A stretch of 64,000 nucleotides of DNA from Paenibacillus sp. H1-7 (GTDB lineage Bacteria; Bacillota; Bacilli; Paenibacillales; NBRC-103111). The DNA is taken from positions 1 to 64,000 of the forward strand of contig NZ_CP031168.1 in NCBI RefSeq assembly GCF_022354825.1, in the 5' to 3' direction. This document shows positions 37,418 to 46,585 of the stretch, in pieces. Made by a program: the position numbers and the translations under genes. The first letter of the stretch is position 1. The number at the start of each line of letters is the position of its first letter. A model generated the notes under the pieces. It did not search any database. It was not told the origin of the DNA and worked only from the letters and a program-made list of their open reading frames with translations.

Positions 37418-37752
37418 AGGGGCTTTCTGAAGGAAAGCCTGGAACCCTAAAGTGCAGGAAATTTTCTACCTCTCATTCGGTGATATATCTCCCTCCGGCC
37501 GCTGTTGAAACCCGTGAACTTGCTGATTAGATGTAATGGTAGCTTCACGGGTTTCAAAGGCGGACGCTAGCGCTCCTCCGGGAGATACACCACCTGCTTA
37601 AGCGCAAATTTTCAGAGAAATTTTACGACAGTAGGCTTTCCTATAAAAAGCCTGGTGGAGGAGTAAGGGGCTGGCTTTCCTGGTAGGGAAAGCGCGCGGA
37701 TACAGAAAAGATCAGTACATGCTTACGAAGAAGCCCACAGGAGGTGAAGTCC
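37418..37752. other. walH-walI spacer filled with inverted repeats
   Basis: There is no gene in this stretch. From left to right it holds a hairpin GGCTTTC/GAAAGCC (37421-37439), the large structured element (37479-37594), a hairpin AGGCTTT/AAAGCCT (37633-37653) and a hairpin GCTTTCC/GGAAAGC (37674-37693), then the walI ribosome binding site. The related small hairpins on both sides of the large element suggest a composite repeat inserted into the wal operon. Confidence 0.65.
37479..37594. repeat. Structured inverted-repeat element, copy 2
   Basis: The outer 15-base arms GGTGATATATCTCCC (37479-37493) and GGGAGATACACCACC (37580-37594) pair with two mismatches. Inside are CCGC/GCGG (37499-37502 with 37560-37563), a TG/AG internal loop and a perfect 14-bp stem TTGAAACCCGTGAA/TTCACGGGTTTCAA (37505-37518 with 37544-37557) with a 25-base loop. 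The plan matches the element at 31184-31305. Confidence 0.6.
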
Positions 37753-38490
37753 ATGGATTGGAGCCGGGCCAAAACGATATTAATCTTATCCTTTTTTCTG
37801 CTGAATCTGGTGCTCGGCTACCAGCTGTGGACGACCCGATCCGATCTGCTCGAGTTCGACGCCAGTACAGCGAGCGCAGCGGAAGAATTACAGAGGCTGA
37901 TCAAGAGCAAAAACATACAAATATCGGCGGAGCTGCCGACCGAAGTGCCAAGGCTTAAGGAGATCGTAGTCCAATTCGATGAGAAGCTGACGTCAGATAA
38001 GGAGATTACGCTGGAAACGCCTTTTAAATACAGTCCGCTGCTGAGCAAAGGGGCACCGAGAGATGCGGCCGCCCGGGCGGCAATACCGAATATGGATAAA
38101 TACCAGTACGATCCGGTGCTTAGCGCCAATGGGACGTATATGTTTCATGAGATGTTCGGGTCGTTTCCGATGTTCGAGGTAAGGCTCGAATTAAAGGAGC
38201 AGAACGGATTGATCACTTCCTACAAGCAAAGCTATGCAGAAGTGAAGTCGGAGAACGAGCAGAAGGAACAGAAAGTCATTTCCTCCTACACGGTACTTCG
38301 CAGTCTAATAGATAATTATCTCCCGTCCGGAACGGTCATCAGCAGCATTAAGCTCGGGTATCACGGGCAAACATTCGATTCGCAGACGATGTTTCTCGTT
38401 CCTTACTGGCGGGTTGTATGCAACGGAGATATTTATTACGTGCACGCGTTGAACGGGGCGGTCGATCCGCCGCAAAGAAACAAGAAGTAG
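37753..38490 (+). CDS. walI: Two-component system regulatory protein YycI
   Basis: YycI is the second membrane-anchored modulator of WalK. The 245-residue form starts MDWSRAKTILILSFFLLNLVLGYQ, giving one N-terminal helix, then an extracytoplasmic YycI domain ending in PYWRVVCNGDIYYVHALNG. The ATG at 37753 follows AGGAGG by eight bases; the in-frame GTG at 37744 overlaps that site and is rejected. walJ follows 40 bp later. Confidence 0.9.
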   Translation: MDWSRAKTILILSFFLLNLVLGYQLWTTRSDLLEFDASTASAAEELQRLIKSKNIQISAELPTEVPRLKEIVVQFDEKLTSDKEITLETPFKYSPLLSKGAPRDAAARAAIPNMDKYQYDPVLSANGTYMFHEMFGSFPMFEVRLELKEQNGLITSYKQSYAEVKSENEQKEQKVISSYTVLRSLIDNYLPSGTVISSIKLGYHGQTFDSQTMFLVPYWRVVCNGDIYYVHALNGAVDPPQRNKK

Positions 38491-38530
38491 CAGGCAGTGA
38501 TGCAGGTTTTTGAAGATAGGAGTTTGAGCT

Positions 38531-39337
38531 ATGGGAATTCGTTTTAGCGTATTATCGAGTGGTTCCACGGGGAACGCGATGGTAGTGGCGACGGAGGACG
38601 GCAAAGTATTGATCGACGCCGGTCTCAGCGCCAAAAAGATAGATCAGCTTTTGAAGGAAAAAGATATGAGCGCAGCAGATCTCGATGCGATTCTCGTAAC
38701 CCACGAGCATGCCGACCATATCAAGGGATTAGGCGCAGTCGCGCGTAAGTACGATTTGCCGGTGTATGCCAATGAGAAGACATGGGAAGAGCTGAACCGG
38801 CATATCGGAGAGATCGCCGATGACAAGCGGTGCGTTATGGAAACCGGTGAGGTGCGCAATTTCGGATCGCTCCAGGTGGAGTCTTACGGTATTTCCCATG
38901 ATGCGGCGGAGCCGGTGGGGTACTGCTTTTACCATGAGGATCAGAAGCTCAGTCTCGCAACCGATCTCGGCTATATGAGCTCCAAGGTGAAGGAGAAAAT
39001 TCAGGACAGCGACGTGCTCGTATTGGAGTCCAATCATGATATCGAGATGCTTCGAATGGGTAAATATCCTTGGAACATCAAACGACGTATTTTGAGCGAT
39101 CTCGGGCACTTATCGAACGAAGCGGCGGGAAGCGGCCTGGTCGATGTCATGACGCCGAAGACGAAGCGGGTGTACTTGGCTCACTTGAGCCGCGATCATA
39201 ATCTGATGGATTTGGCCAGGCTGACCGTGAATAATATGGTAGAAGACCGGCTGCAGCCTGACGACCATCGGGCTCGTCTGATGGATACATATTATGATCG
39301 CGCTACAGAGTGGGATCGGTTGGAAGAGGACGAGTAG
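38531..39337 (+). CDS. walJ: MBL-fold metallohydrolase WalJ (YycJ)
   Basis: YycJ/WalJ is a metallo-beta-lactamase-fold nuclease-type protein linked to coordination of replication and cell division. The 268-residue protein shows SSGSTGNAMVV, the metal-binding THEHADHIKG motif, later histidines in SYGISHDA and LSNEAAG region, and HLSRDHN near the end. It completes the walRKHIJ cluster. Its last 35 bases overlap a convergent small gene. Confidence 0.92.
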   Translation: MGIRFSVLSSGSTGNAMVVATEDGKVLIDAGLSAKKIDQLLKEKDMSAADLDAILVTHEHADHIKGLGAVARKYDLPVYANEKTWEELNRHIGEIADDKRCVMETGEVRNFGSLQVESYGISHDAAEPVGYCFYHEDQKLSLATDLGYMSSKVKEKIQDSDVLVLESNHDIEMLRMGKYPWNIKRRILSDLGHLSNEAAGSGLVDVMTPKTKRVYLAHLSRDHNLMDLARLTVNNMVEDRLQPDDHRARLMDTYYDRATEWDRLEEDE

Positions 39338-39554
39338 ACTCCTCCGATACGGGTTCGGGTGTATAGGCGGCGTCCAGATGGGCCGACATGGCGGCTATGT
39401 CTCGGGCGGTAATAATGCCTTTTTCCACCAGCACTTCGATCAGAGCACTTACTAACAGGGCGTTTTGGTAATGGGCGTTTTTGAGGTCGGCCAGCTTGGC
39501 GATGAAATCTACTTGCTCCAAATGGTTGGTAATCCGATTCATAGGCTTCGGCAT
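39303..39554 (-). CDS. Small conserved hypothetical protein
   Basis: The 83-residue product MPKPMNRITNHLEQVDFIAKLADLKNAHYQ... has a helical N-terminal half with a leucine-rich segment (ALLVSALIEVLVEKGIITARDI) and a proline-rich tail. GGAAAGG abuts the ATG, so the ribosome binding site is not ideal. The position between walJ and the HtrA gene on the opposite strand, and its coding-like composition, support a real gene. Function unknown. Confidence 0.6.
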   Translation of the reverse strand: MPKPMNRITNHLEQVDFIAKLADLKNAHYQNALLVSALIEVLVEKGIITARDIAAMSAHLDAAYTPEPVSEESTRPLPTDPTL

Positions 39555-39684
39555 CCTTTCCGGGAACGGGGTTATACTCTTATTCTAGTCTTTCGGTTAT
39601 GAAAACATTCCTTTTTCTTTTTAAAAGTTTTGAAGAATGCTAGAGGCGGCTCTGCAAAGTGTGCAGAGGAGGGAGCGGGAAGCG

Positions 39685-40920
39685 ATGAGTCTGTTCGATG
39701 ATGATTTTTATTCCACGAAGGTGTCCCGGTGGGATGGATGGTCTCCGTCAACCGGAGAGAAGAGCTGGAAAATCCATGGTTTGCAAAAGTACCCCTGGCT
39801 GCTGCCGGCACTGGGCGGTGCGGCTGTTATGCTCGTGCTCGTGCTTCTGTTTGGAGGAGGGAACGGTTCCGTTGATTCGGCGGCGGTAGCGGTTTCTTCT
39901 ACAGGCTCAGGGAGCCTCTCTCCGGGCAATGGTCCGGACGGTCAGCAGGCTGCCAGCGATTCGGCGGTGCTCGCGGCGGAAAAGATCGGCCCTACGGTCA
40001 TCAGCATTATCGCTTCGAACAAGGAGACGGACAAAGAAGTGATCCGCGGAGCGGTAGGCTTAGGCTCGGGCGTCATGTTCCAAAAAGCGGGCGATAAAGT
40101 GCGTATCGTAACGAACAATCACGTTGTGGAAGGCTTCAGCCAACTGGACGTCGTCACCGCGTCGGGAGAGCGCAAGCAGGCAACACTGCTGGGACGCGAT
40201 CAGATGACCGATCTTGCCGTTCTGGAGATTGACGGAAGCGGCGTGAAGCAGGTGGCGGAGTTCGGCAACTCCGACGTGCTGAAGGCCGGAGAAACGGCTA
40301 TCGCCATAGGCAACCCGTTGGGACTGGGCTATGCGCCGACGATAACCAAGGGCATTATCAGCTGGCCGAAACGGACGATTCCGGTTTCTCTCGGGCAGCA
40401 GGGCGAGTACGATTGGGAGATGGACGTGATCCAGACGGATGCGGCCATTAACCAGGGCAACAGCGGCGGTGCGCTGGTCAATTTGGAAGGCAAAGTCGTC
40501 GGTATCAACACTTTGAAAGTGGCTGATACGGGCGTGGAAGGGCTCGGCTTCGCTATCCCGATCAACGCCGCCAAGCCGATCATTGATACGTTGATTAAAG
40601 ATAAGAAGATCAAACGGCCTTATTTGGGTGTCGTGACGCAAAATTTGCAATCTTTTAAAGGGACGGAAGTATTAAAGCTGCCTTCCGGTGTGAAAACTGG
40701 TATTATAGTTATTGAAGCTACGGGGCCTGCCAAGGATGCAGGACTTAAGACGAACGATGTCATTGTGGAGCTGGACAGCAAGCCGGTGGACAGTACACTG
40801 GAGCTGAGGAAGTACATTTATTCGCAGAAAAATATAGGCGACAAAATCAACGTTACTTATTATCGCGCAGGGAAAAAGGCTACCGCCGCCCTGACGATGG
40901 GCGAGCTGCCGGATAGGTAA
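39685..40920 (+). CDS. HtrA/DegP-type serine protease with PDZ domain
   Basis: This is a membrane-anchored quality-control protease, equivalent in position to YycK/HtrC of Bacillus. The 411-residue form (ATG 39685, GAGGAGGG upstream) has a cytoplasmic N-terminus, one membrane helix (about 38-57), a trypsin-like domain with triad His146 (TNNHVVEG), Asp176 (MTDLAVLE) and Ser260 (QGNSGGAL), and one C-terminal PDZ domain. An in-frame ATG at 39637 would add 16 unlikely residues. Confidence 0.92.
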   Translation: MSLFDDDFYSTKVSRWDGWSPSTGEKSWKIHGLQKYPWLLPALGGAAVMLVLVLLFGGGNGSVDSAAVAVSSTGSGSLSPGNGPDGQQAASDSAVLAAEKIGPTVISIIASNKETDKEVIRGAVGLGSGVMFQKAGDKVRIVTNNHVVEGFSQLDVVTASGERKQATLLGRDQMTDLAVLEIDGSGVKQVAEFGNSDVLKAGETAIAIGNPLGLGYAPTITKGIISWPKRTIPVSLGQQGEYDWEMDVIQTDAAINQGNSGGALVNLEGKVVGINTLKVADTGVEGLGFAIPINAAKPIIDTLIKDKKIKRPYLGVVTQNLQSFKGTEVLKLPSGVKTGIIVIEATGPAKDAGLKTNDVIVELDSKPVDSTLELRKYIYSQKNIGDKINVTYYRAGKKATAALTMGELPDR

Positions 40921-40956
40921 CCTATTTTAGAGCGTAGAGCAGAGTGGGGTCTCGAT

Positions 40957-41124
40957 ATGTATGTAGTTTGCAAGGAGCATTTGGAGCTGGCAATCGATCA
41001 ATTCGTCGACGAATACGAGGATGCGCCGGATATCGTCGATTTGGAGGAGACACGCTTCCCGGCTTGGGAGCCGCCCGCCCATTGCGAGCGCTGCATGGAA
41101 AAGGCGCGGTTTTTGGTTGTGTAA
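40957..41124 (+). CDS. CxxH/CxxC protein
   Basis: This is a 55-residue protein starting MYVVCKEHLELAIDQF and ending ERCMEKARFLVV. It carries CKEH (5-8) and CERC (43-46), the paired CxxH/CxxC motifs that define a small family encoded next to rlmH in Bacillus relatives; they could bind one zinc ion. GTGGGG precedes the ATG. The terminator that follows separates it from rlmH. Function unknown. Confidence 0.85.
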   Translation: MYVVCKEHLELAIDQFVDEYEDAPDIVDLEETRFPAWEPPAHCERCMEKARFLVV

Positions 41125-41131
41125 GTTGGAA

Positions 41132-41174
41132 AAGAGGGCTGCGCGCGCAGGTAGGGGCGCGGCCTTCTTTTTTT
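41132..41174 (+). terminator. Intrinsic terminator after the CxxH/CxxC gene
   Basis: AAGAGGGCTGCGC (41132-41144) pairs with GCGCGGCCTTCTT (41157-41169) through GC-rich pairs with wobbles, and the T run reaches 41174. Confidence 0.75.
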
Positions 41175-41338
41175 GTTGGCTGAGATGATGGCTGGAGCAG
41201 GGTTATGGGGATAGGGGGGACTTGGTGGATCGTGCTGTGATGGTAGGCACGTGTCCGCTGGGTAGTTAGCCTAATTGGCTCCCACACAGGATAAGAACCA
41301 TAGCTTGATAGATTAGATGAAAAGGATGGTAGCATTTC

Positions 41339-41818
41339 ATGCAAATACAGATAGTAGCGGTAGGCAAGTTGAAGGAATCGTATCTGGTGCAGGGGATCGC
41401 AGAGTATGTGAAGCGCCTTGGGCCCTATGCCAAGGTGCAGATCAGCGAGGTGCCTGACGAGAAGGCACCGGAGGCCATGAGCGCCGCGGAGGAGGCGCAG
41501 GTGCGGCAGCGCGAGGGCGAACGTATCCTCGCGCAAATCAAGGGCGACGCCTACGTGGTGGCGCTCGCCCTTGACGGCAAGCCGCTATCGAGCGAGGAGC
41601 TCGCGCGGCATGTAGAAGGCCTCGCCACGTACGGGCGCAGCCACGTGGCGTTTGTGATCGGGGGCTCGCTAGGGCTGGCCCCCGCGGTGCTGGAGCGCGC
41701 CGAACTGAAGCTGTCGTTCGGGCGCATGACTTTGCCGCACCAGTTGATGCGGCTGGTGCTGGTGGAGCAGATTTATCGGGCGTTTAAGATTATTAGGAAG
41801 GAACCGTATCATAAGTGA
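41339..41818 (+). CDS. rlmH: 23S rRNA (pseudouridine(1915)-N(3))-methyltransferase RlmH
   Basis: RlmH is a SPOUT-class methyltransferase acting on the 70S ribosome. The 159-residue protein starts [16 protein letters not shown], has FVIGGSLGL as SAM-binding loop and ends KEPYHK. Length and motifs are normal. Its last codons, GAA CCG TAT CAT AAG TGA, are the position at which SCC-type elements integrate in staphylococci (orfX). Here an AT-rich island begins immediately after the stop, and the terminal sequence is repeated at 49433-49446. Confidence 0.96.
   Translation: MQIQIVAVGKLKESYLVQGIAEYVKRLGPYAKVQISEVPDEKAPEAMSAAEEAQVRQREGERILAQIKGDAYVVALALDGKPLSSEELARHVEGLATYGRSHVAFVIGGSLGLAPAVLERAELKLSFGRMTLPHQLMRLVLVEQIYRAFKIIRKEPYHK
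41801..41814 (+). repeat. Putative attachment site, left (rlmH 3' end)
   Basis: GAACCGTATCATAA covers the last sense codons of rlmH and is repeated exactly at 49433-49446. It corresponds to the SCC attB core, which in Staphylococcus reads GAAGC(A/G)TATCATAA. Confidence 0.7.
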
Positions 41819-41835
41819 CGGTGAAAAATTTGGGT

Positions 41836-41870
41836 CTTGCTCAAACTTTGCTGGGAGCCCAGAGAGCAAG
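41836..41870 (+). terminator. Hairpin after rlmH, possible terminator
   Basis: CTTGCTC (41836-41842) pairs with GAGCAAG (41864-41870), and CTGGG/CCCAG (41851-41862) forms an inner stem. No clear T run follows, so termination is uncertain. It would lie inside the left end of the island. Confidence 0.35.
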
Positions 41871-42018
41871 TAATTGATTTAAACGTATAGTTCAATTAGG
41901 CGTAGGTTCAGCAATGAGTTACCATTACATTTCATTTAGATTAATACTCTACTAAATGGTAATAATGATGTAATATAAGATTGAGTACATTTGTTCTTAT
42001 AGATGTGGAGTGAATAGT

Positions 42019-43485
42019 ATGATTACTGGAGATATTAAGAGCAAAGTTGATCGTATTTGGGAAATTTTTTGGACCGGGGGAGTAACTAATCCGTTAACAG
42101 TAATAGAGCAATTTTCATATCTTTTGTTTATTAGAGAACTCGACAGCCTACAAAATAAATTAGAGTACAAAGCGAAAAAACAAAAAAAGAAATTATTAAA
42201 GCCTATTTTTGAAAAAGAAAATTACCACCTGAGATGGTCCGTTTTTATCAAGTTTACTCCAATAGAGATGTACAACGTTGTCAAAGAAGAGGTGTTTCCG
42301 TTTATAAGGACTCTGAATGTTAAAACCACTAATCTTGGAACGTTTTTTAGAAATGCAGTTCTGGTTATACCGAATGAAACTTTATTACGGCGCATCATAG
42401 AAGGAATAAATGTTTTAATGGAAGATATACCACCTCAAAATAAGGATATGCTAGGTGATTTATATGAGTATTTGTTATCAAAATTACAAACTTCAGGAAC
42501 AAATGGTCAATTTAGAACACCTCGTCATATTGTTAAATTAATGGTAGAACTCATCAAGCCAGATCTAGGTGACACTGTAGTTGATCCTGCGGTCGGTTCC
42601 GCTGGCTTTTTGGTAGAGGCAATGCAGTATATTGCTAGTCGTAAAAGAGGTAACTTAAAAACTGTTCGTTATATTGGTTTCGATACAGATGAGACTATGC
42701 TTAGAGTTGGAGCAATGAATATGTTTCTCCACGGAATCGAAAACCCAGAGTTATTGCAATTGAATAGTATATCGAATGAGAACAATGCAGAAGAGTTATG
42801 TACAATTGTTTTGGCTAATCCTCCCTTTAAAGGATATATTGATGAGGCTAGCATCTCTGATAGTTTAATGAATTTTGTCAAGACAAAGAAGACGGAACTT
42901 CTGTTTTTAATGTTGATTTTACGTTTGCTGAAAAAAGGTGGTCGCTGTGCTGTTATTGTACCGGACGGTGTCTTATTTGGGTCGTCCAAAGCAAATCAGA
43001 ATGTTAGAAAATGTATCGTTGAACAGCATAAGCTAGAGGCAATAATATCAATGCCTTCAGGAGTATTTAAGCCTTATGCAGGGGTTTCAACAGCAATAAT
43101 GATCTTTACAAAGACAAATATTGGAGGAACGGAGCATGTCTGGTTCTATGATATGAGAGCAGATGGCTTTTCCCTAGATGATAAAAGAAAGCAGCTAAAC
43201 TTATCGAGACATGAAGAAAATAATTTACCGGATATTATCAATAGATTCCACCAGTTAAATAAGGAAGTGGAAAATAAACGATCAGATCAATCCTTCCTTG
43301 TTCCAGTAAGCGAAATTCGCGACCAAGATTATAATTTGAGCATTAAGCAGTACATGACCATTGTTCATAAAGAAGTGCAGAAGATCGACTCACTTAAGAT
43401 TATTGATGAGCTGAAATTATTGGATAAAAACTTCAGATCAGAATTGGCGGAACTGGAAGCTCTTCTTAATACCGATAAAAAGTAG
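42019..43485 (+). CDS. N-6 DNA methylase (type I HsdM-like), first copy
   Basis: This is a SAM-dependent adenine methyltransferase of the HsdM family. The 488-residue protein has an N-terminal helical domain (about 1-140) and a catalytic domain with SAM motif DPAVGSAGF (189-197) and catalytic NPPF (267-270). The ATG at 42019 follows TGGAG by eight bases; an in-frame GTG at 42010 overlaps the site. The specificity subunit gene starts ten bases after the stop. It differs strongly from the second methylase at 44681 and is shorter, so the two are not a recent duplication. Confidence 0.9.
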   Translation: MITGDIKSKVDRIWEIFWTGGVTNPLTVIEQFSYLLFIRELDSLQNKLEYKAKKQKKKLLKPIFEKENYHLRWSVFIKFTPIEMYNVVKEEVFPFIRTLNVKTTNLGTFFRNAVLVIPNETLLRRIIEGINVLMEDIPPQNKDMLGDLYEYLLSKLQTSGTNGQFRTPRHIVKLMVELIKPDLGDTVVDPAVGSAGFLVEAMQYIASRKRGNLKTVRYIGFDTDETMLRVGAMNMFLHGIENPELLQLNSISNENNAEELCTIVLANPPFKGYIDEASISDSLMNFVKTKKTELLFLMLILRLLKKGGRCAVIVPDGVLFGSSKANQNVRKCIVEQHKLEAIISMPSGVFKPYAGVSTAIMIFTKTNIGGTEHVWFYDMRADGFSLDDKRKQLNLSRHEENNLPDIINRFHQLNKEVENKRSDQSFLVPVSEIRDQDYNLSIKQYMTIVHKEVQKIDSLKIIDELKLLDKNFRSELAELEALLNTDKK

Positions 43486-43495
43486 GGGTGAAATT

Positions 43496-44674
43496 GTGGA
43501 TTTCCAAACCGAGGTATGTGCAGTTGGTGTCGGACAACTTATATCAATACGTAAAGGGAGAAAAGTTAATAAGAAGGTGTTAACGAGGGAAGAAAGCAGG
43601 TACCCTGTTTTAAATATAGAGTGCTTAAGGGGAGGTGAGCCCACTGAATATGCGTCGGATGATCGAGGAATCCTTTGCAACTCGGATGACATTCTCATTG
43701 TTTCGGATGGAGCTAATGCAGGTCTGGTTGGGACAAACTTAGTAGGGTATGTGGGATCCACCATCACCAAGCTTGAAGTTTTAGATAAAAAACGAGTGAA
43801 CTACCTCTATCTTTACCATTTCCTTAAAGTGAAGTTTGACTACTTAAATAACAATACAATAGGAGCTGCAATACCTCATCTTGATAAAATGCGGTTGCTT
43901 CAACTTGAAATCCCTCTCCCCTCTATGGAGGGTCAAATACATGTTGTTTCTGTATTAGAGAAGATTGAGGGGATTAAAACAAAAGAAAGAAGAAAGAATG
44001 AGTTATTTAGGGAGCTTTACGAAGCGATTTTTTACGAATTAGTTGGACCCAGTGCATCTGAATATGAGAAGTGGGATTCGCAAAAAATAAAAGATTTAGT
44101 AGAAGCTCCGGTTCGTTCAGGTCCATTTGGAAGCCAATTACTACGTTCAGAAATTCAAGAGGAAGGAGAAGTAGCTGTATTTGGTATAGACAATGCGGTA
44201 AAACGTAAGTTCAGTTGGGGTAAAGAACGAAGGTTCATTAGTATGGAGAAATACGAACAACTTAAGAGATATACCGTTTATCCCGATGATGTAATCATCA
44301 CTATTATGGGGACGGTTGGATGTGCTGCTGTAGTTCCGGCTGAAATACCTGTTGCGATTACAACCAAGCATTTGGCTACATTGACGGTTGATCGTAGAAA
44401 AGTTGAACCTCAATATATAGCAAGCGCTTTTAATCATCATCCTGAAGTACATCAGCAGATTCAACAAAAGGATCGTGGTGCCATTATGAGCGGCCTTAAT
44501 ATTGGAATTATCCGTGAAATAGAACTAAAGATACCACCTTTAGTAGAACAACAGAAGTATGTTCATATCGTGTCACATTTGGAAAAGATTGAATTGAGTA
44601 TCACTAATTCTCTTATCATTGCCAACAAACTCTATGAGGAAACGGCCCGTGAGTTCTTTTTAACGAAAGGATGA
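43496..44674 (+). CDS. Type I restriction-modification specificity subunit (HsdS-like)
   Basis: HsdS recognises the target DNA sequence and tethers HsdM subunits. The 392-residue protein has two target-recognition domains (about 5-130 and 195-330), each followed by a conserved helical spacer (PLPSMEGQIHVVSVLEKIE and IPPLVEQQKYVHIVSHLEKIE). That is the standard HsdS two-half layout, so a bipartite recognition site is expected. The GTG start is five bases after AGGGGTG. It lies between two HsdM genes rather than after one. Confidence 0.88.
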   Translation: MDFQTEVCAVGVGQLISIRKGRKVNKKVLTREESRYPVLNIECLRGGEPTEYASDDRGILCNSDDILIVSDGANAGLVGTNLVGYVGSTITKLEVLDKKRVNYLYLYHFLKVKFDYLNNNTIGAAIPHLDKMRLLQLEIPLPSMEGQIHVVSVLEKIEGIKTKERRKNELFRELYEAIFYELVGPSASEYEKWDSQKIKDLVEAPVRSGPFGSQLLRSEIQEEGEVAVFGIDNAVKRKFSWGKERRFISMEKYEQLKRYTVYPDDVIITIMGTVGCAAVVPAEIPVAITTKHLATLTVDRRKVEPQYIASAFNHHPEVHQQIQQKDRGAIMSGLNIGIIREIELKIPPLVEQQKYVHIVSHLEKIELSITNSLIIANKLYEETAREFFLTKG

Positions 44675-44680
44675 TACTGA

Positions 44681-46585
44681 TTGATATCCGCCAAAATGAA
44701 AGCAATGATTGATAATGTGGTTGACCTTTTTAGATCAGGAGGTGTAAATAGTAGTTATGTTGTCATTGAACATATTTCCTTTTTGTTTTTCCTACGAATG
44801 TATGATGAGATGTGGCCATCACTTCGTGCATATATAAAGGATAATAAGCTAGATGACGAACATTCAAGTAATGAAGAGGGATTTGCTGAAGTTAAGACCA
44901 GAGTCTCGAGTTGTGTGAAGAATCTCAGCAGTAGACATTCTCAGCAACTGAGCGTGGATTTCATGTTGGAGACTCAATTTACGGTTACGAATCCACGCAT
45001 TGTAACCAGAGCTGTTCGGCTAGTCGATCAAATTTTCGATGATTTTACTACTGTTACAGATGTCGGTGATGCATTCGAATATTTGTTAAGTACAGTTACG
45101 GTTATGGGTCAAGGCGGGCAATATGTAACACCACATTCAGTTATAGAATTAATAGTCAACATAATAGATCCTCGGCCCGGTGAACGGATTATAGACCCTG
45201 CTTGTGGCACAGGTGGTTTCTTATTGTCAGCATGGGCTCATCAAAAGAGTGCGGTACAAGAAGGAAAGTTACTGGGGGCTTTACATGGTTATGATTACGA
45301 CACGTTAATGGCACGAATTGCATTATTTAATTTGTTGTTTCATCATACAGGACAATTTCAAATACAAAATATTGACTCACTTTCTGTTAAAAGTTCAACG
45401 TTGATATCTAAAGATTATGATGTAGTATTTGTTAATCCACCATTCTCGATTCGTTATACTGAAAAACTTTCTGATCACATTCAAGATTCAGACTCTAGAA
45501 CAAGTGATCAACTTTTTTTAGAACTATCACTCTCGCTTTTGCGCGATTCTGATCAGTCACGTATGGCTATTATTCTTCCGGAAGGAGCATTGTTTGGTAA
45601 CAGAAGTGAACTACGTCGAAGAATCGTTGAGAATTTCATAGTAGAAGGTATTATTTCTCTACCCCAAGGCATGTTTAAACCTTTTACTTTGGTTAAAACG
45701 TCTATTCTTTTTATATCAAAAATTTCGGAATCAAAAAGTGATACTATAACCGAGAAGGTTTGGTTTTTTGATATTACAGAAGATGAAGCTTCGAAACCTA
45801 ATATATATAAGGAAGTATTAGAAAGATGGAAATCTAGGGATGATGATTGGAAAAAGTGGAAGGAACTACGTAATGCATCAGGAACATTCCCGAATAAATT
45901 CATGTATCCTCTCGGCTGGGATCACAACTCGCACTTCTTTGTAGAGATAGATTACGTTAAAACGGCCAATTATGATCTTTCGGTAGGGAAATATCGGCGG
46001 GAAATACTTAAAGAGAGTCAGATCTTGGACCCCGAAGAGATTCTCATAGAGCTTCAAGATTTACATAATTCAGTATTAGACGATTTGAAAATACTTAAAG
46101 GGCTACTAAAAGAGCAACCGATGCGAAGAAAAATGGAGGTAGCCCCCACGATTCTTACACAAACAAATAAACCTGAGCTCTTGCCAAAGGCATCCTTAGC
46201 TGAGAACGAATCTGAAGGCCCGGTGGATATCCCTCTAAAAGCACAACACCTGTTTCAAGGGCTTTCAATCGCACAGCAAAAGTTACTAACTATATATTAT
46301 CGTGCGAACAGACCATTAGCTTGCCATGAAGCAGTAAAACATCTTAGAGAAGATCTATCTTCTGAAGATGACGAAGTGAAGTTCAGTGTACAGGAAGGAA
46401 CTCTAACAATTAACATGTTGGAAAATTTCGGATTACTGGAGAGAGAGCGGGTGCTACTGATGTATCCTAGAGTATCAGAGCAAGAAAAAATTCGAAATAT
46501 TTTAGACTCTGAGGGTGAAACTTATATCGATCGCTGGAGAGTTCCTGATGATGTTAGGAGCTCAAAAAGTGGAGGGGAAAAATGA
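44681..46585 (+). CDS. N-6 DNA methylase (type I HsdM-like), second copy with C-terminal extension
   Basis: The 634-residue protein has an N-terminal helical domain, SAM motif DPACGTGGF (172-180) and catalytic NPPF (252-255), both intact. Beyond the methylase core (to about 480) is a ~150-residue C-terminal extension resembling a small winged-helix-like region (LTIYYRANRPLACHEAVKHL). The TTG start follows GAAAGGA by nine bases, seven bases after hsdS. The stop overlaps the ATPase start by four bases, tying modification and effector genes into one transcript. Confidence 0.88.
   Translation: MISAKMKAMIDNVVDLFRSGGVNSSYVVIEHISFLFFLRMYDEMWPSLRAYIKDNKLDDEHSSNEEGFAEVKTRVSSCVKNLSSRHSQQLSVDFMLETQFTVTNPRIVTRAVRLVDQIFDDFTTVTDVGDAFEYLLSTVTVMGQGGQYVTPHSVIELIVNIIDPRPGERIIDPACGTGGFLLSAWAHQKSAVQEGKLLGALHGYDYDTLMARIALFNLLFHHTGQFQIQNIDSLSVKSSTLISKDYDVVFVNPPFSIRYTEKLSDHIQDSDSRTSDQLFLELSLSLLRDSDQSRMAIILPEGALFGNRSELRRRIVENFIVEGIISLPQGMFKPFTLVKTSILFISKISESKSDTITEKVWFFDITEDEASKPNIYKEVLERWKSRDDDWKKWKELRNASGTFPNKFMYPLGWDHNSHFFVEIDYVKTANYDLSVGKYRREILKESQILDPEEILIELQDLHNSVLDDLKILKGLLKEQPMRRKMEVAPTILTQTNKPELLPKASLAENESEGPVDIPLKAQHLFQGLSIAQQKLLTIYYRANRPLACHEAVKHLREDLSSEDDEVKFSVQEGTLTINMLENFGLLERERVLLMYPRVSEQEKIRNILDSEGETYIDRWRVPDDVRSSKSGGEK

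Noticed and set aside
44681-46585. HsdR restriction subunit among the island genes
   Set aside because: None of the five proteins has DEAD/helicase motifs with a PD-(D/E)XK nuclease; the large proteins are methylases and an ABC/SMC-type ATPase.
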